Assembly: GCA_033064195.1 (NCBI GenBank)
Contig: JARBJD010000702.1
Location: 1-21,851, forward strand
DNA from: Blattamonas nauphoetae
Taxonomy: Eukaryota > Preaxostyla > Oxymonadida
Direction of reading: 5' to 3'
Length of the DNA stretch: 21,851 bases
This document shows, in pieces, positions 16,138 to 21,851 of this stretch. How positions within the stretch are numbered: the first letter of the stretch is position 1; each line of letters opens with the position of its first letter. Under the pieces are notes generated by a model. The model was not told where the DNA came from. It did not search any database and worked only from the letters and a program-made list of their open reading frames with translations. The position numbers were made by a program, and so were the translations under genes.

Positions 16138-18809
16138 TTAGGATCGGAGTCTTTTGAGCCACAGGACTTCAACTGACAGATTCTCAGCATCGAACCCAGT
16201 TGTGATTCCGAGGCAGAGAGGAGAAGGGATGTCGGTGAAGATCCCAGGCTGTTCCGAATCGTCCACAAACAGTCGTGCTTCTCGAGTCCTCATGTTCACT
16301 CGAATCGCTGCTGTTTGCCCAATTCGATCGCACTCCTTGTTTGTTCCTTCTGGCTTGAATTCTTTCCCCTCCTTCCACATTTTTCCAGACCAGAGAGTGA
16401 AATGTCCACCAATCCCATTCTCCCAATATCCACAATTCCGTTGTGGGGCATTCTCAGGAAGAGGATGTCTGAGGAAGCCAAGCACTGAAAATATGAGAAA
16501 AGAAAAGAACACACTCACTGCCCAGAAAGTGTTTTCACTTGCTCTGATTTTGAGTTCCCACTCTCCCTCGTCGATCAGATGAGTGTATGCTGTTCTCCAT
16601 CCGTCTTCCAGATCGACGATTTGTGTGAGACAGGTTGGAGCGAGTTTGTGTGCAGTTCTGTCGAGTGTTTGGAGTGATTCAGTTCCAACCCAAATCGAAT
16701 GATAAGCGAGATGCAGTTTCAGTTCTTCGTTCAGCATTTTCAGAGTCACAATGTCCTTAAAGACTGGTCCGTGCAGTTCATTCTTTCCTCGAAGTCGTTT
16801 GAGCCACAGCACTTCAACTGAGAAATTTTCATCAGTGAAACCAGTTGTGACTCCGAGGCAGAGAGGAGAAGGGATGTCGGTGAAGATCCCAGGCTGTTCC
16901 GAATCGTCCACAAACAGTCGAGCTTCTCGAGTCCTCATGTTCACTCGAATCGCTGCTGTCTGTCCAATTTCATCGCACTCCTTGTTTGTGCCTTCTGGCT
17001 TGAATTCTCCTGCTTTCCACATCCTTCCATCGTCAAGAATGAAATCACCGCCGATCCCATTTCCATAGTATCCACACATATTTTGTGTGGCATTTTCAGG
17101 AAGTGGATGTCTGAGGAAGCCAAGCACTGAAAAGATGAGAAGAGAGAAGAACACACGCACATCCACGAAGTCGTTTTCACTTGCTCTGATTCTGAGTTCC
17201 CACTCTCCTTCGTCGATCGGAAAAGTGAAAGCTGTTCTCCATCCGTCTTCCAGATCGACGATTTGTGTGAGACAGGTTGGAGCGAGTTTGTGTGCAGTTC
17301 TGTCGAGTGTTTGGATGGATTCAGTTCCGACCCAAATCGGAAGATCGGCCAGCTGCTGCTTCACCTCGTTGGTGGGTGTTCTCATCATCACTCTCATCCG
17401 CTCCATCTTCTCAGCCATCTCTTTCATCTCTCTCAAACACTTCTCCTTCAATTCATTCGCCACTCTTCGTTCTTCGTTTGTTTTCTTCACTTCATCAGCC
17501 ATCTTCTCTTTGTCTCGTTGTGCTTGTTCGTTCGCTTCTTCTACTTTCTTCAGCTTTGCCTCTGCCGTTTTCTTCTCTCGTTCTGCCTTTCGCTTCTCTT
17601 CTTTCATCTTCACTTTCTCTTTTTGAGCTGCCACTCGTCGCGCCTGTTCCTCGTCTTTCAACTTCCACATTCCTTCAACTGTGTTCACAATGCATCGGAA
17701 CGACTTCGACAGACGCAGCTGACGACACGTCACTCGAGATTCTGCACTCTGATCCAACATCAAAGATGATGAGAGAAGGAGGGATGAAGAATTGGGAGAG
17801 AAAGTCACACAGGGTCCATCATTCGCATCAGCAGCGCTCGTTCTTCTTCTCCACACAAATTTGGGGTATTTGCGGTTTGGTGTGATGTGATCTGGCGAAT
17901 CAATTGAGCGGGGCTCTTCGATTTGAATGACGTGATCTCGCGAATCAGCTGCGGAGGATTCTGCGATTTGAACAGCGGCTCTCCGAACAGCAGCCAAAAC
18001 AGAACCACTCCCAGCGACCACACATCCGCCGAACACGTCGCTCGTCCTGTCTCCGACTCCATCCGCTCCGGCGACACGTACATCAGCGTCATCACCGAAC
18101 GAGAGTTGCTCACAGATTCCGATTCCGCAGCTCCGAAATCACCTGGTCGAGACAACGAAGAGAAAATAAGAAAAAATGAGAGAGAAAAGAGACTAACAGA
18201 GTTTAGCGTGACCATCTGCGTCGATCAGAATGTTCTCCATTTTCACATCCCCATGCGCTGTCTTCCCATCGGCGTGACTGTGCATCAATTCCAGAGCTGA
18301 CGCAATATCCTCCATCACTCGATACACATCCTGAAACAATCAACACAATCACAAATGGATGACAGTGAAAAGAAAAACAAGACAATTCGGAAAAGAGAAG
18401 ACGAAGAAAACACAATTCACGAACACACTTCTCGAGCCATCAACACTTTCCTTTCGGTCAAGTCTTTCATAATTTCTGCAAGGGACTTTCCTCCCAGTTC
18501 CATCACCATCACTTTCGTGTTGTCCATCGTCACCACTTCCTTCAGTTTGATGATTCGAGCATGATTGAATCTTCGCATCCGACCAACTTCTCGGTCGAAC
18601 CGCTCAATGTCTTTGTCCGTCAGGCACTGCACCATCTTGCCTGCATAGTGTGTGGTTGTTGCATTTTCAATCAGTTCCACGACTGTCCCAAAGCCACCTG
18701 AGCTGATGATCCGAACACATGAATCTGAGTAACAGCCACAATCGAAATGTTTTCATGAAGTACAGGAACATGACATACATCCATCGGGGACTTTGATTTT
18801 GTCAGCCAT
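16138..18809 (-). CDS. Protein kinase with coiled coil and two SPRY-like domains (seven exons)
   Basis: Exons on the minus strand: 18,809-18,779; 18,724-18,429; 18,330-18,198; 18,142-17,811; 17,748-17,157; 17,126-16,515; 16,484-16,138. They total 2,343 nt with consistent phase (780 residues). The kinase domain (about 11-280) has the glycine loop SSGGFGTVV (18-26), Lys40 in HYAGK, the catalytic loop HGDVKMEN (HRD as HGD, Asp137), DFG at 155-157, SPE in place of APE, and DVWSLGVVL. All catalytic residues are present, so it is probably active. A Lys/Glu-rich coiled coil covers about 293-388. Two near-identical SPRY/B30.2-like domains follow (about 402-590 and 605-780), probable protein-interaction modules. 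The start ATG gives MADKIKVPDGY, whose split Tyr codon is completed by splicing. The substrate is unknown. The coding strand is purine-rich, like the neighbouring charged gene. Confidence 0.85.
16197..17000. repeat. Near-identical duplicated SPRY coding block (645-bp offset)
   Basis: A stretch of more than 100 bp around 16,208-16,320 recurs at about 16,853-16,965, nearly base for base (it includes GAGGCAGAGAGGAGAAGGGA and GATCCCAGGCTGTTCC). A second matched block encodes QTLDRTAHKLAPTC in both domains. Between these blocks the domains differ more. This suggests tandem duplication followed by gene conversion, or strong constraint. Confidence 0.85.
16485..16514 (-). other. Candidate 30-nt intron in second SPRY-like domain
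   Basis: On the minus strand GTGTGTTCTTTTC..ATTTTCAG (30 nt) precedes TGCTTGGCTTCC. Removing it keeps the frame and replaces a hydrophobic FFSFLIFSVLGFL run with a compact SPRY strand. It sits at the position homologous to the intron in the first domain. Confidence 0.65.
17127..17156 (-). other. Candidate 30-nt intron in first SPRY-like domain
   Basis: On the minus strand GTGTGTTCTTCTC..CTTTTCAG (30 nt), with a GTGTG donor and pyrimidine-rich CAG acceptor as in other introns of this gene. It is a multiple of three without stops, so the unspliced frame also stays open. Confidence 0.65.
17749..17810 (-). other. 62-nt intron after the kinase domain
   Basis: Donor GTGTGACTTTC, acceptor GATGTTGGATCAG. 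Splicing converts MMDP-stop into MMDPSAESRVTCRQL, the expected C-lobe end of a kinase (DPxxRxT pattern), which strongly supports the junction. Confidence 0.88.
18143..18197 (-). other. 55-nt intron directly before the DFG motif
   Basis: Donor GTTAGTCTC, long pyrimidine tract, acceptor CTCGACCAG. Splicing joins AAACTCT to GTGATTTCGGA and creates KLCDFG. This is the only donor here that is not GTGTG or GTATG. Confidence 0.9.
18331..18428 (-). other. 98-nt intron in the kinase domain
   Basis: Donor GTGTGTTCGTG, acceptor TTGATTGTTTCAG. It joins LMARE to DVYRVMEDIASAL in phase 0, running into helix αE and the catalytic loop. Confidence 0.88.
18725..18778 (-). other. 54-nt first intron of the kinase gene
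   Basis: Donor GTATGTCATG, acceptor GGCTGTTACTCAG. It joins MADKIKVPDG-T to AT-TCA, restoring DGYSCVRIISSGGFG, a normal kinase N-terminus and glycine loop. Confidence 0.85.
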
Positions 18810-19289
18810 GTTCGATAATCAATCTTGATGAAAACGTCCAACGGCCGATGAACCCACATCAAAATTGTTTTGACTTTTTTTTTAAAATTAACGTGAATAA
18901 TTAGTGATTTCGGGAAGTCGTTCTGTTTATATTCCCTCTTCTCACAATGTCTATTGCGAATAGTCATCAAAGAGGAGGTACTTCATGAGCAGAGTTTGAT
19001 TTTGATCAATCGACACTCGACGAGAGGATGATGTCTCTGAACGGTTTGGTTATGACTAAACACCTTCTCCCAATCAGATGTAATGAAATGAATGATAAAG
19101 AAGTGTTTTCCGAAAGAGTTCAAGATGATGCGAGAGTCTCACACAAAAGAGAAACAATGAGGATGAAATGAGTGTGAAAGAGGGTCAATGTGTTGTAATC
19201 AGAGAGACGATAGAAGAGGGTGTGGGTGGCCTGTTTTTACGTTCCAAAGCATGAATCTCGCTCACTTACTCTCTCCAACTTCCCCCAGA
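18810..19289. other. Intergenic region, kinase promoter side
   Basis: About 480 bp between the stop of the charged-protein gene and the kinase start, both on minus. On the minus strand an AT-rich block (AATTTTAAAAAAAAAGTC, near 18,870-18,890) lies about 70 bp upstream of the kinase ATG and may be promoter sequence. I see no other gene. Confidence 0.4.
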
Positions 19290-21260
19290 TCAATCCATCT
19301 TCCGAGCCGCATCTCGTCCCACCTGTCGCGCAGGATGAGTCGCCTCTTGTTCCGCCAATCGCACTGAAACGGCTTCAATCTCCCACAGCAACTCAAGTGT
19401 CCGTCCCATCGCTTCATCTCTGACTTCTGTGGTCGATTGATTGACGATGAAAGAAGGTGCTCGAATGATTCATCCGCACTTTCACCCATTATTTGTGTTT
19501 CTGCTCGGCCGAACTGCATCACTCGCATGCCGACGATCCTGCTTGTCTTGTTCCCTTCCAGCACCCTCCCCAATCGCCAGAGCATTCACACTTCGCTTGA
19601 ACTCTCGAATTCGCTCCCTCAACAGCGCTTCTTCATCTCTTCCCGACCTCTCCATCTCACCCCGCGTCCACTCCTCCATCCCCAAATACTCGTGCAGTCC
19701 GGCCAGCGTCGCTGTCCCTTCTCTCTGCACACGCATAATCACCTCATGCAGCGTTTGATACACGGCTGCCTTCCTCCCCAATGTCCTAGCTGTCATTTGC
19801 GTCGAGATCGATGCCGACATCATCGTGTTTCCGTGTCCCATCGCCGAATTCGAGTTCTGTCCATCGGTTTCTTCATTCTCGCTCTCCACTGCCAGATAGA
19901 ACACGTCCAGGAAAGAATTGAAGCGTCTTATTCGGGACATCGTTTCCAGTCGTTTCTCGTTCACAACGCGAAGACGAGCAAGATGCGAACACAACAGCGA
20001 ATACTGCGACAGAGTGTGTCTGCCACCACATTCACCTGATTCCCCTCGTCCCCCTCTCCTCTTCGACCCGTCATCGAACAGGAACGGAACCAGTTCCTCC
20101 CGAAACCACTTTTCAACTCGAAGCGCTCGCCACTTCTGTCGAACACGCTTTTCCATCTTGCCGAACTCGTTCTCGAAGAACACCGCTGCTTCTGACGAAG
20201 AAAGAGTCTTCATTCTCTCTTCCCGTTCTTGTGTCGTCGCTGCATCTGAGTCGGAATGTGGGTTGGATTCGGAATCGGAAGACGACGAGGACGAATCAGT
20301 GTGTTCGTCAGTTTTGACTGTTTTGCGCTTCTTCTTAAGTTTCGAATCCAACTCAATCCATTCCTTCCCTCCTTCCCTCTTCTTCATCTCTTCCTTCAAT
20401 TCCTTCACACTCATTTCTTCCTCCCTCTCTCTCTCCTCTTCCTCCTTCTCTTCCTCCTTCCTCTTCTTCTCTTCTCGCACAAACTGTCGCTCAGCCTTCT
20501 CAATCAATCCAAAATACGCTCGCACCCTTTCTTTCTCCTCTTCCCTCCTCTCGAGCGATCTTCGTGTCAGTGTTGTCGTCGCACTCCGTCGACTCCGACC
20601 GTCCTCGTCTGTCCTGTGCTCTCCCCCCTTCTCTCCTCCAAACGACCGAGTCTTCACGTCTTCCATTCCTTCGTCCGACTCAAAATCGTTTTCGTATTCT
20701 TCGTCTCCAGCTTCTCTCATCTTCATCTTCTTCTCTTCCTCCCGCCTCTTCCGACGTTCCGACGAATCATCCACTCGTCCAAACCATTCGTTCTCAATCT
20801 CTTCCAACGTCGAGTCCAAATCTTTCTTCTTCCTCTTCTTCTTCTCTTCCTTCCCTTCCTCTTTCGCGCTTGTTCTTCCTTTCTTCTTCTTTCGCTCCAC
20901 TTCCTGTGATTCAGATTTCGATGATTTGTGTTGCCTGTCATTTGTTTTCGAACGTCGAACAGAGTTCGTTCGGTCTCCTTTCGATTGTTCTCGTGTCTCT
21001 TCCTCCTCTTTCTCCTTCTTCCTTCCAACTTTCGTTTGCTTTCCTTTCGATTCTCGTTTTCGTTTAGATTTCTCTCCCCCTTCCATCTCGTCTCCTCTCT
21101 TCTCTCTTTCTCCCTCTTCGAGTCCTTCCCCTCTCGAATCCTTCCTTCCACCTCTCTCCCTCCTCTCTCTCCTCTTCTCGTCTCTTCCTTCCGAATCCTC
21201 CCTCTTCATTCCCTCCTTCCTCTTCTTCTCTTCCCTTCGAGGAACTCCTGTCGACTGCAT
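19290..21260 (-). CDS. Large charged Lys/Glu/Arg-rich protein, function unknown
   Basis: From the first downstream ATG (21,260) the frame runs to a donor at 19,591. With the 165-nt intron removed it continues to a TGA at 19,290-19,292, giving 601 residues (1,806 nt). The N-terminal half is dominated by Lys/Glu/Arg blocks and a Ser/Asp tract (DSSSSSSDSES). The C-terminal third is less biased and looks folded: KWRALRVEKWFREELVPFLF, SQYSLLCSHLARLRVVNEKR, RRFNSFLDVFYLAVE and QTLHEVIMRVQ. Long coiled-coil or single-helix stretches are likely. No catalytic motif or named domain is evident. The open frame extends upstream of this ATG to the TGA at 21,543-21,545, including a well-ordered piece (IATPWRFDSKWPHPKGKK), so the true start may be farther upstream. 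The neighbour downstream is the kinase gene on the same strand. Confidence 0.6.
19427..19591 (-). other. Probable 165-nt intron near the 3' end of the charged-protein gene
   Basis: Donor GTGTGAATGC (same GTGTG type as the kinase introns), acceptor ATCGACCACAG preceded by a pyrimidine-rich stretch. Splicing joins RIREFKR to KVRDEAMGRTLELLWEIEAV, an open 45-residue tail with better composition than the unspliced end. The polypyrimidine tract is weaker than in the kinase introns. Confidence 0.5.
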
Positions 21261-21542
21261 CGTGAACGACCGAATCGGAACTGCCTCAATCGACTCACTC
21301 GAACTCTCCTTCTCCTTCTCCCCCTTCCACTCCCTCTCCCGCACTTCCTCCTTCTTCCGACCTCCTTCCCGACCATCCCCGAGACTCCCCTCTCTCCCAC
21401 CCTTCTTCCCTTTCGGATGAGGCCATTTCGAGTCAAACCGCCACGGCGTCGCAATCTTCTGCTTCTCCTCCTCTTCTCGCTTCTTCGTCTCCGCATATTC
21501 CCGCTCTCGCTCTGCCCGAGTTCGTCTTCTCCTCCTTTCTCG

Positions 21543-21851
21543 TCATTCGTCTCCTTCGTGAAAACTATTTCGTTCGTCTTCCGCTGCAATTTCTGCCTCT
21601 TCCTGCTGTTGTCGAGCCATCTCCCGAGCTTTCGCTTCCGATTCCAGTTGTCGGCGCTCCTCTTCCTTCCTCCTTTCTTCTCTCTCTTTCTCTTCTTTCT
21701 CCTTTTCTTCTTCTTCTTCTTCTTGTTTCTGCTCATCGTCGCTTTCCGATGAATTGTCGCTTTCTGATGAAGTGTCCTCTTTCTTCTCGTCTCCCTCTTG
21801 TTTCTCATCACATTCCCTCTCCTCTTCCTTCTTCCCTCCTTCCTTCATCTC
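21543..21851 (-). CDS. Acidic Glu/Lys-rich protein end, open at right edge
   Basis: The frame is open from the window edge to a TGA at 21,543-21,545. It encodes Glu/Lys-rich sequence with a Ser/Asp-rich acidic patch (DTSSESDNSSESDDE) and a run of Glu-Lys-Arg repeats likely to form a long charged helix. It is in the same frame as the charged gene downstream, separated only by this single TGA. It may therefore be the N-terminal part of the same gene, with the stop removed by an unrecognised intron or reflecting a sequence or real disruption, or the 3' end of a distinct gene. The 5' end is outside the window. Confidence 0.5.
   Translation of the reverse strand, partial: EMKEGGKKEEERECDEKQEGDEKKEDTSSESDNSSESDDEQKQEEEEEEKEKEEKEREERRKEEERRQLESEAKAREMARQQQEEAEIAAEDERNSFHEGDE

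Noticed and set aside
17060-17180. Transmembrane helix in the SPRY-like domains
   Set aside because: The hydrophobic run coincides with a 30-nt GTGTG...CAG intron in both copies; splicing is the simpler reading.
19918-21420. 500-residue Ser/Phe/Pro-rich open frame on the plus strand
   Set aside because: It is the antisense of the Lys/Glu/Arg-rich minus-strand gene. Its low-complexity composition is what purine-rich coding DNA gives when read backwards.

Overview
The window looks like nuclear DNA of an intron-bearing unicellular eukaryote. Reading frames end at TAA, TAG and TGA, so the code appears standard. The right part holds host genes cut by very short GT-AG introns. The left part holds a large Polinton/Maverick-type virus-like element. 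Short introns, an expanded kinase-SPRY gene style and Polintons suggest a metamonad flagellate (an oxymonad such as Blattamonas is my best guess), but this is inference with no search behind it.

Layout. (1) About 1-11,960: a Polinton whose left end lies outside the window. It carries an unidentified gene at the edge, an A32/FtsK-HerA-type packaging ATPase, a coiled-coil protein, a retroviral-type integrase, a protein-primed family B DNA polymerase with an embedded HNH domain, and two related small proteins built from a tandem W..G.RPH repeat. AT-rich promoter-like motifs recur directly upstream of its genes, including the outermost one at 11,757, which ties that gene to the element. The element looks nearly whole in the part seen, with about two breaks. 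No capsid gene was recognised in view. (2) About 8,590-11,160, between the two repeat-protein genes, is a gene-free stretch. It holds a 281-bp tandem repeat and a sharp switch from pyrimidine-rich to purine-rich top strand near 10,190.

(3) 11,968-15,561 is a nest of DNA transposons: a TA-flanked MITE with ~130-bp inverted arms, then a foldback element (about 414 bp without its insertion) with a central hairpin and 6-bp target duplication. A 2,570-bp hAT-like element with an exact 8-bp duplication has inserted into the foldback. The hAT carries degraded coding-like frames and a tRNA-like sequence, with no recognisable transposase.

(4) 16,138-18,809 (minus) is a host serine/threonine-type kinase gene that I could resolve into seven exons with uniform phase (780 residues): kinase, coiled coil, then two SPRY-like domains. 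Two of its introns are only 30 nt and leave the frame open. (5) 19,290-21,851 (minus) encodes highly charged Lys/Glu/Arg-rich protein sequence. It has a likely 165-nt intron near the 3' end and one in-frame TGA separating it from a further acidic frame that runs off the right edge. The host genes and the element share no evident function; the element and the MITE/hAT cluster appear to be accumulated insertions beside a host gene pair.
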